From: Abyssalbus ytuae
GTDB lineage: Bacteria > Bacteroidota > Bacteroidia > Flavobacteriales > Flavobacteriaceae
Reading direction: 5' to 3'
Assembly (NCBI RefSeq): GCF_022807975.1
Contig: NZ_CP094358.1
Span: forward strand, 62,001 to 126,000
DNA length: 64,000 nucleotides
Made by a program: the position numbers and the translations under genes. Under the pieces are notes generated by a model, which saw only the letters and a program-made list of their open reading frames with translations, was not told the origin of the DNA and did no database searches. Below, piece after piece: positions 1-8,900 of the stretch (the stretch's first letter is position 1; every line of letters starts with the position of its first letter).

Positions 1-976
1 CTGCTTTGTGAGCCAGCATAGCACCTCTTACCACATCTCCAATGGCATAAATATTAGGGATATTTGTTTGTAAATGGTCGTTTACTTCTATTTGGCCTCT
101 TTCGGCTATTTTCACACCGGCTTTCTCAGCATTTAATCCATCGGTATACGGACGTCGCCCTACCGAAACAAGACAATAATCTCCTTCAAACACCGCTTCA
201 TTGCCTTTGGCATCATCAGCTTTTACAGTAACCTTTTTCCCTTTTCGGGTTACTTCTTTTACTTTGTGTTTTGTGTAAAATTTAAAGCCTTGTTTCTTTA
301 AAACTTTTGTAAGTTCTTTTGATAATGCCGAATCCATGCCTGGAATTATTCTGTCCATATATTCCACAACAGAAACTTCGGCTCCCAGCCGTTTGTATAC
401 CTGCCCAAGTTCCAGACCAATTACACCCCCGCCTATCACAATTAAATGTTTAGGAACTTCAGTTAACTTTAAGGCTTCTGTAGAAGTTATTATTTTCTCT
501 TTATCAATTTTGATAAAAGGTAAGGTTGATGGCTTTGAACCGGTAGCTATAATGGTGTTTTTTGCTTCAATTTTTTCAGAAGAACCATCGCTTTTAGCTA
601 TTTCAATATGAGTAGCATCTGTAAAACTTCCAATACCCTGGAAAACGTCTATCTTGTTTTTATCCATCAGGAAATCAATTCCTTTAGTGGTCTGGTCAAC
701 TACCGATTGTTTTCTTGAAATCATTTTCTCAAGATTAACTTTAATATCTCCCGATACTTCAATACCATGTTCTTCAAAATGTTTAACTGCATCTTCATAA
801 TGATGAGAAGAATCCAACAATGCTTTTGAAGGTATACAACCAACATTTAAACACGTACCTCCGAGTGTTGGGTATTTTTCAATAATTGCAGTTTTCATTC
901 CCAGTTGGGCACATCGGATTGCTGCTACATATCCACCGGGTCCGGAGCCAATAACGGCTACATCGTATTGATTCAT
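1..976 (-). CDS. lpdA: Dihydrolipoyl dehydrogenase, C-terminally cut by window edge
   Basis: E3 flavoprotein that reoxidises dihydrolipoyl groups of 2-oxo acid dehydrogenase complexes with NAD+. The minus strand reads MNQYDVAVIGSGPGGYVAA, an FAD-binding GxGxxG motif at residues 9-16. It is followed by GGTCLNVGCIPSKALL, the redox-active disulfide CxxxxC of the lipoamide dehydrogenase family. At the window edge the frame is still open in PNIYAIGDVVRGAMLAHKA, the second FAD-contact motif, so about 325 of the usual 460-470 residues are present and the C-terminal dimerisation domain lies outside. Start ATG is at 974-976. No 2-oxo acid dehydrogenase subunits are visible next to it, so which complex it serves is open. 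Family assignment is secure. Confidence 0.95.
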   Translation of the reverse strand, partial: MNQYDVAVIGSGPGGYVAAIRCAQLGMKTAIIEKYPTLGGTCLNVGCIPSKALLDSSHHYEDAVKHFEEHGIEVSGDIKVNLEKMISRKQSVVDQTTKGIDFLMDKNKIDVFQGIGSFTDATHIEIAKSDGSSEKIEAKNTIIATGSKPSTLPFIKIDKEKIITSTEALKLTEVPKHLIVIGGGVIGLELGQVYKRLGAEVSVVEYMDRIIPGMDSALSKELTKVLKKQGFKFYTKHKVKEVTRKGKKVTVKADDAKGNEAVFEGDYCLVSVGRRPYTDGLNAEKAGVKIAERGQIEVNDHLQTNIPNIYAIGDVVRGAMLAHKA

Positions 977-1087
977 AATGTGTTTTTGTGTATCTGTTAA
1001 AAATTGTCAGAAACAAAAATACAAATGTTTTATTAAGATAAGCTAATACATTATTTTTTGTTTGTTAACCGTTATTTTTAATATTAA

Positions 1088-1118
1088 TAAATAAAAAAGC
1101 CCGGCAAAACCGGGCTTT
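1088..1118 (-). terminator. Rho-independent terminator 1 (minus strand)
   Basis: Read on the minus strand: AAAGCCCGG, a short TTTTG loop, CCGGGCTTT, then T-rich sequence TTTTTTATT. The T-run follows the hairpin only on this strand. About 110 bp upstream on the minus strand is TAAATTTG (1228-1235), a match to the Bacteroidota -7 box TAnnTTTG. Together they would define a transcript of roughly 130-140 nt ending here. I found no TTG at the ideal -33 spacing. Confidence 0.65.
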
Positions 1119-1364
1119 AAAAACCAACCAACAAACTATAATTAATAAACCAACTCATTTATTAGGAATAAATTCTCTTTAACCGGGGACAAAAAAAGTT
1201 ATGCTCTTCCTTTTTACTTTTACACTTCAAATTTATTTTATACACCACAATTCATTGTATTTCAGTTGCTCTACAATAAAATTATCGATGAAATAACAAT
1301 AAAGAACGATAAAAAACTATTTTTTTGTGTATTCTACTTCAGATGTATTTAATTAAAAAAGGTT

Positions 1365-1398
1365 GTAAAAAAAAGAAAGCCTGGATTAACCAGGCTTT
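1365..1398 (-). terminator. Rho-independent terminator 2 (minus strand)
   Basis: On the minus strand AAAGCCTGG, loop TTAAT, CCAGGCTTT, then a C and a run of eight Ts. This is the strongest of the three terminators. No gene precedes it on the minus strand within 500 bp, so it probably ends a non-coding transcript or is a remnant of one. I could not identify a clear TAnnTTTG box for it. Confidence 0.65.
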
Positions 1399-1589
1399 TC
1401 ATCACCAACCATTAACAAATCAACAAATAGGGGTAAAACTCTATGAAAGTCAAACAATCCCCTTTGTTTGATTCCGGAATAAAATTACATCGACTTCGTA
1501 CAAAAGCTGAACTTTTTAGTTCAGTGGTTTAGCTTTATCGTCTAAACAACCGTAAATGACGATAAAATGCATTTTATTGGATACACTAT

Positions 1590-1622
1590 AAAAAAAATTG
1601 AGCCCGGAAAATCCGGACTCAA
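1590..1622 (-). terminator. Rho-independent terminator 3 (minus strand)
   Basis: On the minus strand TTGAGTCCGG, loop ATTTT, CCGGGCTCAA, then TTTTTTTT. One stem position pairs as a G-U wobble in RNA from the minus strand but is a C-A mismatch on the plus strand. That independently argues the functional transcript comes from the minus strand. Confidence 0.65.
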
Positions 1623-1909
1623 TTAATTGCCATTAATAAAAACGGACATTAAACAACTAATTTAATCTGACAAGTACATTTTTAATTAGGGCAAAAAAAG
1701 TTCTTCAAACAAATCCTTAAAATAAATAATAATTTATTTTTGTTGCGATAATAAAGTCAAAGAAGAAATTTATTTACTCATTTATTCTCTTTTTTCTTTA
1801 ACAACCACATCGATAAAAGTACATTTTTTACCGATTAAACACAACTTTTAATAAAAAAAAATAAAATTTTATATAAAAAAATACAGCAAACCCGTAAACG
1901 AAATTTATT

Positions 1910-3364
1910 ATGCAAGAAAATACTATTATAGAGAATAAGGAATTAAATCTGTTTGAAGCCTTAATACCTGTTATTATACTAATCGCATTACTTGCATTCA
2001 ATGTTTTTGTTTACGGGGATGAAGCCTTGAGTGGTTCAAACCAGTTTATTTTATTAATAGGTGCAGCTGTTGCAGCTATTGTGGGTTTTTTTAATAAAGT
2101 TTCTTATCAAAAAATGATAGATGAAGTTGCCGAAAATGTTAAATCAACAACCGGGGCTATTTTAATATTACTTTTTGTAGGAGCGCTGGCAGGTACCTGG
2201 CTTATTAGCGGTATCATTCCCACCATGATTTATTATGGGTTGCAAATTCTTAATCCTACTTTCTTTCTTGCCGCATGTGTTATTATTTGTGCCCTTATTT
2301 CCGTAGCTACGGGTAGCAGCTGGACCACATCGGCTACAGTGGGTATTGCTTTGATAGGAATTGGAGGGGCTTTGGATATTTCTTTAGGGATGACAGCAGG
2401 CGCTGTAATATCAGGTGCTTATTTTGGTGATAAAATGTCTCCGCTAAGTGATACTACCAACCTTGCTCCTGCCATGGCCGGTACAGATTTATTTACACAT
2501 ATAAGATATATGGCTTTAACTACCGTTCCCACCATAATAATTACAATAATTATATTTACCATTATAGGTTTTACAATTGATACTTCAAGTACTCCGGATA
2601 CTTCACAATTACTTCATTCTATAGATGAAGCATTTAACATTAACCCCCTCCTGTTTGTTGTTCCGGCAATTGTAATTTTTTTGATAATCAAAAAAACTCC
2701 TCCATTATTAGCTTTATTGATAGGCACACTTTTAGGCGGCATATTTGCCATAATTTTTCAACCGGATATTGTAGCGCATATTGCAGGAGCAACAGAATTG
2801 ACTTATATATCTGCCTATAAGGGTGTAATGAATGCTATAACAATAGACACAACTGTACCAACAACAAATGAAAAACTTAATGATCTTTTTTCTTCCGGTG
2901 GTATGGCCGGTATGTTAGGCACCATCTGGTTAATACTTTGCGCCATGACTTTTGGGGGAATTATGGATGCTATCGGAGCTCTGTCAAGAATAAGCAAATC
3001 TCTACTCAAGGCATTTAATTCGGTTTTCGGATTATTTGCCAGTACGGTGGCCAGTTGTTTGGCCTTAAACGTAACGGCATCCGATCAATATTTATCAATT
3101 GTGGTACCCGGAAAAATGTATGCAAAAGCATATGCCGACAAAGGTTTAGCTCCCGAAAATTTAAGCCGGACCCTTGAAGATTCAGGGACGGTTACATCTG
3201 TATTAGTACCTTGGAATACCTGTGGGGCATACCAAAGTGGTGTACTTGGTGTAGATACTACAGCATATATAGGATATGCGTTTTTTAATTACCTGAGTCC
3301 TTTTACCACTTTACTATTTGCAGCATTTCATATAAAAATTAAACAATTTCAATCAAAAAAATAA
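1910..3364 (+). CDS. nhaC: Na+/H+ antiporter, NhaC family
   Basis: Predicted inner-membrane sodium/proton antiporter of 484 residues, a normal length for NhaC. It has about ten to twelve hydrophobic segments, beginning with ALIPVIILIALLAFNVFVYG near residue 17. Typical family stretches are visible: ATGSSWTTSATVGIAL in the first half, followed by GAYFGDKMSPLSDTTNLAPAMAG. A second conserved set near the C-terminus reads NVTASDQYLSIVVPGKMY and SVLVPWNTCGAYQSGVLG. It stands alone, divergent from lpdA and followed by a separately promoted peroxiredoxin gene. Ion specificity within the NhaC/arginine-ornithine-like superfamily cannot be proven from sequence, but the DKMSPLSDTTNLAP block strongly favours an Na+/H+ exchanger. 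Confidence 0.9.
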   Translation: MQENTIIENKELNLFEALIPVIILIALLAFNVFVYGDEALSGSNQFILLIGAAVAAIVGFFNKVSYQKMIDEVAENVKSTTGAILILLFVGALAGTWLISGIIPTMIYYGLQILNPTFFLAACVIICALISVATGSSWTTSATVGIALIGIGGALDISLGMTAGAVISGAYFGDKMSPLSDTTNLAPAMAGTDLFTHIRYMALTTVPTIIITIIIFTIIGFTIDTSSTPDTSQLLHSIDEAFNINPLLFVVPAIVIFLIIKKTPPLLALLIGTLLGGIFAIIFQPDIVAHIAGATELTYISAYKGVMNAITIDTTVPTTNEKLNDLFSSGGMAGMLGTIWLILCAMTFGGIMDAIGALSRISKSLLKAFNSVFGLFASTVASCLALNVTASDQYLSIVVPGKMYAKAYADKGLAPENLSRTLEDSGTVTSVLVPWNTCGAYQSGVLGVDTTAYIGYAFFNYLSPFTTLLFAAFHIKIKQFQSKK

Positions 3365-3522
3365 TTTTGACATTTTATTAATTTTTTAAGTAGTTATCAA
3401 ACAGACCTCTCTTTTTTTAAGGTTTTCTTAAAATAAGATGGATTTTTCATAACCATTATCAGTCCTTATTTTACTATAAAATTTAATAATTCAGAAATTT
3501 ATCTATACATACACAACCACAC

Positions 3523-3530
3523 TACATTTG
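3523..3530 (+). promoter_or_regulatory. -7 promoter box (TACATTTG) before the peroxiredoxin gene
   Basis: TACATTTG fits the Bacteroidota TAnnTTTG consensus and lies about 33 bp before the ATG at 3564, giving a short leader. No good TTG -33 element is present at 19-21 bp upstream. I did not recognise an OxyR site. Confidence 0.5.
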
Positions 3531-3563
3531 TGATCAAATAATAACCTTTAAAACTAAATATTC

Positions 3564-4202
3564 ATGTCAATTGTAGGTAAAAAATTTCCAAATTTAAGCG
3601 TTAACGCGATGAACGAAATGGGCGACACTTTTAAAATCAATGTTTTGGAAGAAGCCATAAATAATAAAAAGAAAATTATACTTTTCTGGTATCCAAAAGA
3701 TTTTACTTTTGTTTGTCCTACTGAGTTACATGCTTTTCAGGCTGCCCTTGGCGAGTTTGACAAAAGAAACACTATGGTAATTGGTGCTTCATGTGATACT
3801 GCCGAAGTTCATTTTGCATGGTTAAATACTTCAAAAGATAATGGCGGTATAGAAGGAGTTACTTATCCTTTATTAGCAGATAGTAACAGAAATCTTGCAA
3901 GTACCCTGGGCATTTTAGATGTTACCAACGAACAATATGATGATGAAACAGGTGTTGTTTTGGTAGACGGTGATAATGTAACTTACAGAGCTACTTTTTT
4001 AATCGATGAGGAAGGAACTGTTTTTCATGAGAGTGTAAATCATATGCCTGTGGGTAGAAATGTATCAGAATTTTTAAGATTAATAGATGCTTATACCCAT
4101 GTTCAGGAAAAAGGCGAAGTGTGCCCTGCCAACTGGGAAGAAGGTAAAGAAGCTATGAATGCCACAAGAGATGGTGTAGCCTCTTATTTAAGTGCAAACT
4201 AA
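3564..4202 (+). CDS. 2-Cys peroxiredoxin (AhpC/Prx1 type)
   Basis: Thiol peroxidase that reduces H2O2 and organic peroxides in the cytoplasm. The peroxidatic cysteine is C51 in FTFVCPTELHAFQ and the resolving cysteine is C187 in GEVCPANW, as in typical two-cysteine Prx1/AhpC enzymes. Length is 212 residues, normal for the group. No ahpF partner is adjacent. Instead a thioredoxin-like gene starts 10 bp after the stop, which suggests recycling by that thioredoxin-like protein, though this is inferred from position only. It has its own TAnnTTTG promoter box. Confidence 0.95.
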   Translation: MSIVGKKFPNLSVNAMNEMGDTFKINVLEEAINNKKKIILFWYPKDFTFVCPTELHAFQAALGEFDKRNTMVIGASCDTAEVHFAWLNTSKDNGGIEGVTYPLLADSNRNLASTLGILDVTNEQYDDETGVVLVDGDNVTYRATFLIDEEGTVFHESVNHMPVGRNVSEFLRLIDAYTHVQEKGEVCPANWEEGKEAMNATRDGVASYLSAN

Positions 4203-4212
4203 AAATAATATT

Positions 4213-4527
4213 ATGTTACAAGAACTGGAAAACGATAATTTATCGCAGGTAATATCTGAAAATGAAAATGTAATAGTACAATATTCGGCTGGTTGGTGTG
4301 GCAATTGCCGTATTATGAAACCTAAATTCAAAAAATTTTCAGGAGAATATAACAATACTAAGTTTTATATAGTAGACGCGGAAAAATATCCGGAGTCAAG
4401 AAAACTGGCTAATGTGAGTAACTTGCCAACGTTTGCCGCTTTCAAAAACGGCGAGGTAATTAACCAGGTTCAAACTAATAAAACTGAGGTATTAAAATCT
4501 TTTTTAGATGAAACTACCAATAATTAA
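4213..4527 (+). CDS. Thioredoxin-like protein with WCGNC active site
   Basis: Small cytoplasmic thioredoxin-fold protein, 104 residues, without a signal peptide. The active site reads AGWCGNCRIMKPKFK, so the usual WCGPC proline is replaced by asparagine, which should change redox potential or substrate choice. The conserved cis-proline follows in NVSNLPTFAAF. I prefer the ATG at 4213 over an upstream GTG at 4192, because the latter overlaps the end of the peroxiredoxin gene and adds residues that do not belong to the fold. Its 3' end overlaps the next gene by 20 bp, so the three genes are probably one transcript devoted to peroxide defence. Confidence 0.85.
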   Translation: MLQELENDNLSQVISENENVIVQYSAGWCGNCRIMKPKFKKFSGEYNNTKFYIVDAEKYPESRKLANVSNLPTFAAFKNGEVINQVQTNKTEVLKSFLDETTNN

Positions 4528-4765
4528 ACATTTATCGAACTTTATTCAGGAAAACGATCAGGATTACGTCATCGAAACAATTGAAACTCTTGAAGCGTTA
4601 ACCGAAGTACCTTCATTAAAAGATGAAGAGCTTGATGTAATTGGAGAACTTATTTCCAACATGTATGGTGCAGTAGAAGTAGATAAAATGATAAAAGATG
4701 GTATGTCTCAAAAAGAAGCTTTGAATACTTTTATGGGACGTGTATTAGGATCTATTGATAACTAA
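4508..4765 (+). CDS. Small conserved Bacteroidota protein (DUF6952-like)
   Basis: Acidic, helical-looking protein of 85 residues with no signal peptide, membrane segment or cysteine. Its start overlaps the end of the thioredoxin-like gene by 20 bp, so translation is probably coupled. I recall small proteins of this type beside thioredoxins in flavobacteria, but the DUF number is from memory and the function is unknown. Recognisable features are an N-terminal KLPIIKHLSNFI stretch and a conserved-looking ISNMYGAVEVDKMI segment. The position suggests an accessory role in peroxide or thiol metabolism. Confidence 0.7.
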   Translation: MKLPIIKHLSNFIQENDQDYVIETIETLEALTEVPSLKDEELDVIGELISNMYGAVEVDKMIKDGMSQKEALNTFMGRVLGSIDN

Positions 4766-4801
4766 TACTTGCTTACCAAAAAGTTTATTTTATAAATTAT
4801 T

Positions 4802-4849
4802 AAAATCCTCTTTCATATCAATTAAAATTGAAAGAGGATTTTCCTTTTT
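4802..4849 (+). terminator. Rho-independent terminator after peroxiredoxin-thioredoxin operon
   Basis: AAAATCCTCTTTCA pairs with TGAAAGAGGATTTT (4829-4842) around a 13-bp AT-rich loop and is followed by CCTTTTT. It separates the peroxiredoxin/thioredoxin/small-protein operon from tpx. Confidence 0.85.
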
Positions 4850-4918
4850 ATTTAAATAATAGTATGTTTATACCATAAAGAATTAATAACTTTAAACAAC
4901 TAATTTAAATTAAAAACA

Positions 4919-5425
4919 ATGGCAACAGTAACACTTAAAGGCAACAAAATAAACACATCGGGAAATTTACCTGAAGTTGGTTCAAAAGCACCCGGCTTTT
5001 CTTTGGTAGAAACCAACCTCTCTTCCACATCTTTAGATGAATTTAAAGGAAGTAAAATCGTATTAAATATTTTTCCAAGTATTGACACAGGTACATGTGC
5101 TGCCAGCGTACGTCAGTTTAATAAAGAAGCCTCCGAATTGGAAAATACGGTAGTTTTATGTATTTCAAGGGATACTCCTTTTGCTCTGGACAGATTTTGC
5201 GGAGCCGAAGGACTAAAAAATGTAGTGACACTTTCTGATTTTAGGGAACGCGATTTCGGAAAAGATTACGGGGTTGAATTTGTAGATGGCCCCCTGGCCG
5301 GATTATTGAGCAGAGCTGTAATTATAGTTGATGAAAAGGGAACGGTAAAATATACTGAACAAGTACCGGAAATTGTGGACGAACCAAATTATAAAGCTGC
5401 ATTAGAAGCTTTAATGGAGGAGTAA
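4919..5425 (+). CDS. tpx: Thiol peroxidase Tpx (atypical 2-Cys peroxiredoxin)
   Basis: Lipid- and hydrogen-peroxide-reducing atypical 2-Cys peroxiredoxin, 168 residues, the typical Tpx length. The peroxidatic cysteine is C60 in SIDTGTCAASVRQFN and the resolving cysteine is C94 in LDRFCGAEGL, the spacing expected for Tpx. The family's PSIDTxxC motif is intact. It follows a terminator, so it has its own start, and its stop codon abuts the dgkA start. It is a second peroxiredoxin class within 1.4 kb of the Prx1-type enzyme. Confidence 0.95.
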   Translation: MATVTLKGNKINTSGNLPEVGSKAPGFSLVETNLSSTSLDEFKGSKIVLNIFPSIDTGTCAASVRQFNKEASELENTVVLCISRDTPFALDRFCGAEGLKNVVTLSDFRERDFGKDYGVEFVDGPLAGLLSRAVIIVDEKGTVKYTEQVPEIVDEPNYKAALEALMEE

Positions 5426-5785
5426 ATGATAAAATTTATTTTTAACCGAATTAAAAGCATAGGGTACGCTTTCAAAGGAGCGTACCTTCTTATTACCACC
5501 GAAGCCAGCATAAAAGTTCAGTTTTTTATTGGAATTATTGTTACAATTGCAGGCTTCTACTTTCATATCTCACCTACCGAATGGGTGATACAAATACTCA
5601 CAATAGCTGTGATAATGAGCGTAGAAGGTGTGAATACTGCAATTGAAGAAATTGCAGATTTTATTCATCCTGACCATCACAAAAAAATCGGTTTAATAAA
5701 AGACCTCGCAGCCGGGGCTGTTTTTATAACTGCCATAGCAGCAGTAATTATTGGATGTATAATTTATATTCCAAAAATATTTTAA
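5426..5785 (+). CDS. dgkA: Diacylglycerol/undecaprenol kinase family protein
   Basis: Small integral membrane lipid kinase of 119 residues. It carries the signature EGVNTAIEEIADF, which holds the metal- and ATP-binding glutamates of prokaryotic DgkA, and three hydrophobic helices. In Gram-negatives it recycles diacylglycerol; in Gram-positives its homologue phosphorylates undecaprenol. Either substrate is possible here. ATG directly follows the tpx stop codon with no gap. Confidence 0.9.
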   Translation: MIKFIFNRIKSIGYAFKGAYLLITTEASIKVQFFIGIIVTIAGFYFHISPTEWVIQILTIAVIMSVEGVNTAIEEIADFIHPDHHKKIGLIKDLAAGAVFITAIAAVIIGCIIYIPKIF

Positions 5786-5794
5786 AAATATAAA

Positions 5795-5826
5795 TTGAAA
5801 CTGTACGTTTGTAATTTGTATTTTTG
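5795..5826 (+). promoter_or_regulatory. Promoter of ftsK operon (TTG-N21-TATTTTTG)
   Basis: TTG at 5795-5797, 21 bp spacer, then TATTTTTG at 5819-5826 matches the Bacteroidota promoter TTG-N19/21-TAnnTTTG. The predicted transcript start (about 5831-5834) lies downstream of an in-frame TTG at 5841 by only a few bases and leaves a short leader before ATG 5847, which helped select that ATG as the ftsK start. Confidence 0.65.
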
Positions 5827-5846
5827 CTTTAAACCCAAAATTGCTA

Positions 5847-8252
5847 ATGGCGCGTAAGAAGAAAACTCAAAAAATATCCTCTTCAAAAAATAAGCAGTCT
5901 ACCACAAAAAATTTTAAAAAACAAAAAATAATATTTGGTAGTTTACTTATGCTCTTAAGTATTGCCCTAATTATAGCTTTTGTTTCTTTTTTCTATACAT
6001 GGAAGGTTGATCAGTCACAACTTGAAGATTTTGCCAACAAAACTGTTGAAACTAAAAACTGGCTTAGCAAATTCGGGGCATCGGTTAGTGATTTTTTTAT
6101 CCATAAAGGTTTTGGAATAGCATCATTTATTTTTGCAGGTTTATTATTCATCACAGGCCTGTTGTATGTAATAGATGTTGAGAAAAAAAAACTTATAAAC
6201 AGATGGTTTTGGGGCACCTTAATAGCGGTATGGCTCTCAGTATTATTAGGGTTTTATGCCACAAAAAAACCTTTTTTAGGAGGTACAATTGGTTACGAAC
6301 TTAATGATTTCTTACAAGTTTATATTGGTAAGATTGGAGTAGCATTGTTACTTGTATTCGTATTAATAATTTATTTAGTCGGACGCTTAGGATTTACCCC
6401 AGATAAACTGGTTAGTTATTTCAGGTCAAAAAGTGAAGAAATAAATAATGAGCTTAACAATACTAAACAACAAAAAGCAGTAGCTAAAGAAAAAACACCT
6501 TCATTTGACCTTACCCCCGGCAATGATGGCCCTATGGTAACAGACTATAAAGTAGATAAAACTTCGGATGTTGACATTGAAAATTCATTTGAAATAAAAA
6601 TCGCAAAAGAAGAACCTGTAAAACCTTTTATTAAAAAAGAAGAACCCCTTCAGGACTTAAAAATAGAAGTTGAAAAAGGAAATACAGAAAAAGAAGTAAA
6701 AGATAATCTGTCTGATAAGCTTGTTAAAGACTTTGGGGAATTTGATCCAAAATTAGAACTCAGCAATTATAAGTTTCCTACTCTTGACCTCCTTAATGAT
6801 TATGGAGGCAGTGGTAGTATTACCATTAACCAGGAAGAATTAGAAGAAAACAAAAATAGAATTGTTGAAACCCTTAAAAATTATAAAATAGGAATTGCCC
6901 AGATTAAAGCCACTATCGGGCCAACCGTTACCCTATACGAAATTGTACCGGAAGCAGGAATAAGAATATCAAAAATTAAAAACCTTGAAGACGACATTGC
7001 CTTGTCTCTCTCGGCACTGGGTATTAGAATTATTGCTCCTATACCGGGCAAAGGTACTATTGGTATAGAGGTACCCAATAAAAAATCTACAATCGTATCA
7101 ATGCGATCTGTAATAGCATCCTCTAAATTTCAAAATGCCGAAATGGAATTACCGGTTGCTTTTGGTAAAACCATCAGCAATGAAACTTTTGTGGTAGATT
7201 TAGCAAAAATGCCCCACCTGCTTATGGCAGGGGCTACCGGGCAAGGTAAATCAGTTGGTCTGAACGCAATTCTTACATCTTTGGTTTATAAAAAGCATCC
7301 GGCCGAGGTAAAATTTGTCCTGGTAGATCCTAAAAAAGTAGAACTGACATTATTCAATAAAATTGAACGTCATTTTCTTGCAAAACTACCGGATAGTGAA
7401 GAAGCTATTATAACTGATAATACAAAAGTAATTTATACCCTTAATTCCTTGTGTATTGAGATGGATAATCGTTACGAAATGCTTAAAAATGCCCTGGTTC
7501 GTAACATAAAAGAATACAATACTAAATTTAAGGCAAGGAAATTAAACCCTAACGAAGGCCATAAGTTTTTACCATACATAGTTTTGGTAGTTGATGAATT
7601 TGCCGATTTAATAATGACCGCTGGAAAAGAAGTGGAAACTCCTATTGCCCGTTTGGCTCAGTTAGCCAGGGCGGTAGGTATACATCTTATCATAGCTACC
7701 CAGCGTCCGTCTGTAAATGTAATAACAGGTATAATCAAAGCCAACTTCCCTGCCAGGGTTGCATTCAGGGTAACTTCTAAAATTGACTCACGGACTATTT
7801 TAGATTCACCAGGGGCCGACCAGCTGATAGGCCGGGGTGATATGTTGTATACCCAGGGAAATGATTTAACACGCTTACAATGTGCATTTGTTGATACTCC
7901 GGAAGTTTCAAAAATTACTGAATTTATAGGTTCTCAACGAGCTTACCCTGATGCCCATTTATTACCCGAGTATGTAGGTGAAGAGTCTGGCACAGGTATT
8001 GATATAGATGTATCCGAAAGAGATGCACTTTTTAATGAAGCTGCCGAAGTTATTGTAGCTGCACAACAGGGTTCTGCTTCTCTTTTACAACGTAAGTTAA
8101 AATTAGGATATAACAGGGCGGGGCGATTAATAGATCAACTCGAGGCCGCAGGTATTGTGGGTCCCTTTGAGGGAAGTAAAGCCCGGCAAGTCCTTATTAC
8201 TGATATGATTCAATTACAACAACTTTTAGAAAACGAAAAAAATAATAATTAA
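5847..8252 (+). CDS. ftsK: DNA translocase FtsK/SpoIIIE family
   Basis: Septum-associated hexameric DNA pump that clears and decatenates chromosome termini during division, 801 residues. The N-terminus is basic (MARKKKTQK) and followed by four membrane segments within about residues 30-190. A charged, lysine- and glutamate-rich linker (about 195-310) leads to the motor domain. The Walker A motif GATGQGKS is at residues 462-469, and the Walker B region reads YIVLVVDEFADLI. The C-terminal gamma winged-helix, with QRKLKLGYNRAGRLIDQLE, would read polar KOPS-like sequences. The linker is short compared with E. coli FtsK but usual for Bacteroidota. ATG 5847 is preferred over TTG 5841. Confidence 0.95.
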   Translation: MARKKKTQKISSSKNKQSTTKNFKKQKIIFGSLLMLLSIALIIAFVSFFYTWKVDQSQLEDFANKTVETKNWLSKFGASVSDFFIHKGFGIASFIFAGLLFITGLLYVIDVEKKKLINRWFWGTLIAVWLSVLLGFYATKKPFLGGTIGYELNDFLQVYIGKIGVALLLVFVLIIYLVGRLGFTPDKLVSYFRSKSEEINNELNNTKQQKAVAKEKTPSFDLTPGNDGPMVTDYKVDKTSDVDIENSFEIKIAKEEPVKPFIKKEEPLQDLKIEVEKGNTEKEVKDNLSDKLVKDFGEFDPKLELSNYKFPTLDLLNDYGGSGSITINQEELEENKNRIVETLKNYKIGIAQIKATIGPTVTLYEIVPEAGIRISKIKNLEDDIALSLSALGIRIIAPIPGKGTIGIEVPNKKSTIVSMRSVIASSKFQNAEMELPVAFGKTISNETFVVDLAKMPHLLMAGATGQGKSVGLNAILTSLVYKKHPAEVKFVLVDPKKVELTLFNKIERHFLAKLPDSEEAIITDNTKVIYTLNSLCIEMDNRYEMLKNALVRNIKEYNTKFKARKLNPNEGHKFLPYIVLVVDEFADLIMTAGKEVETPIARLAQLARAVGIHLIIATQRPSVNVITGIIKANFPARVAFRVTSKIDSRTILDSPGADQLIGRGDMLYTQGNDLTRLQCAFVDTPEVSKITEFIGSQRAYPDAHLLPEYVGEESGTGIDIDVSERDALFNEAAEVIVAAQQGSASLLQRKLKLGYNRAGRLIDQLEAAGIVGPFEGSKARQVLITDMIQLQQLLENEKNNN

Positions 8253-8897
8253 ATGAAAAAAATTATCCTTTTATGTATGATGATAATTCCGGTAACAATA
8301 TTTTCACAAAGCGATGCCAAAGCAAAAGCATTGTTGGATGAAGTATATAAAAAAGTATCCGGTTATGAAAACATCTTTGTTGACTTTAAATTTGTACTGG
8401 ATAACACTGCTGAGAATATACACCAGGAAACCCGTGGAGATGTAACTTTAGAAGGAGATAAATATCTTTTTAACTATTTAGGAGCTACTAAAATTTTTGA
8501 CGGAAAAAAATCGTATACCATAATTCCGGAAAATGAAGAAGTTGTTATTGAGAGTAACGGAACCGATGAAGAAGAAAGTATAACTCCTTCTAAAATGCTT
8601 ACCTTTTATAAAAACGGTTACAATTATAAAATGGACATTTTACAAAATGTAAAAGGAAGACAAATTCAATATGTGGAATTAATACCTATTGATACCCATG
8701 CCGAAATTAAAAAAATACTACTGGGTATAGATATACAAACAAAACACATATACAATCTAATACAAATAGGAGATAATAAAACCAAAACTACCATTACTGT
8801 TAATTCTTTTAAAACAAATCAGCCTCTTTCAAATTCGTTGTTTACTTTTGATGAAGCTAAGTATGAAGATGAAGGTTATTATATTATAAGAAACTAA
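8253..8897 (+). CDS. LolA-like outer-membrane lipoprotein carrier
   Basis: Predicted periplasmic carrier of 214 residues with a signal peptide (MKKIILLCMMIIPVTIFSQ). The body resembles the LolA/DUF2092-like beta fold found downstream of ftsK in many Bacteroidota: DFKFVLDN, a TRGDVTLEGDKYLFNYLG strand pair, and FDGKKSYTIIPENEEV. It starts directly after the ftsK stop codon and is followed 3 bp later by an LptF/LptG-type permease gene. The three genes appear to be one operon linking division and envelope lipid or lipoprotein transport. LolA function is inferred from family and context. Confidence 0.8.
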   Translation: MKKIILLCMMIIPVTIFSQSDAKAKALLDEVYKKVSGYENIFVDFKFVLDNTAENIHQETRGDVTLEGDKYLFNYLGATKIFDGKKSYTIIPENEEVVIESNGTDEEESITPSKMLTFYKNGYNYKMDILQNVKGRQIQYVELIPIDTHAEIKKILLGIDIQTKHIYNLIQIGDNKTKTTITVNSFKTNQPLSNSLFTFDEAKYEDEGYYIIRN

Positions 8898-8900
8898 ACT

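Larger units (their letters stand above)
977..1909. other. 933-bp intergenic region with three terminator-like hairpins
   Basis: I see no protein-coding gene here. The region lies between the divergent lpdA (minus) and nhaC (plus) genes. It is very AT-rich and is punctuated by three GC-rich hairpins at 1096-1118, 1376-1398 and 1598-1622. Each is followed by a T-run when read on the minus strand. The spacing (about 220-280 bp) and shared sequence pieces before two of the hairpins (AACTTTTTTTG followed by T/C and CC) suggest a row of short minus-strand transcripts rather than one long leader. The function is unknown. Confidence 0.6.
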
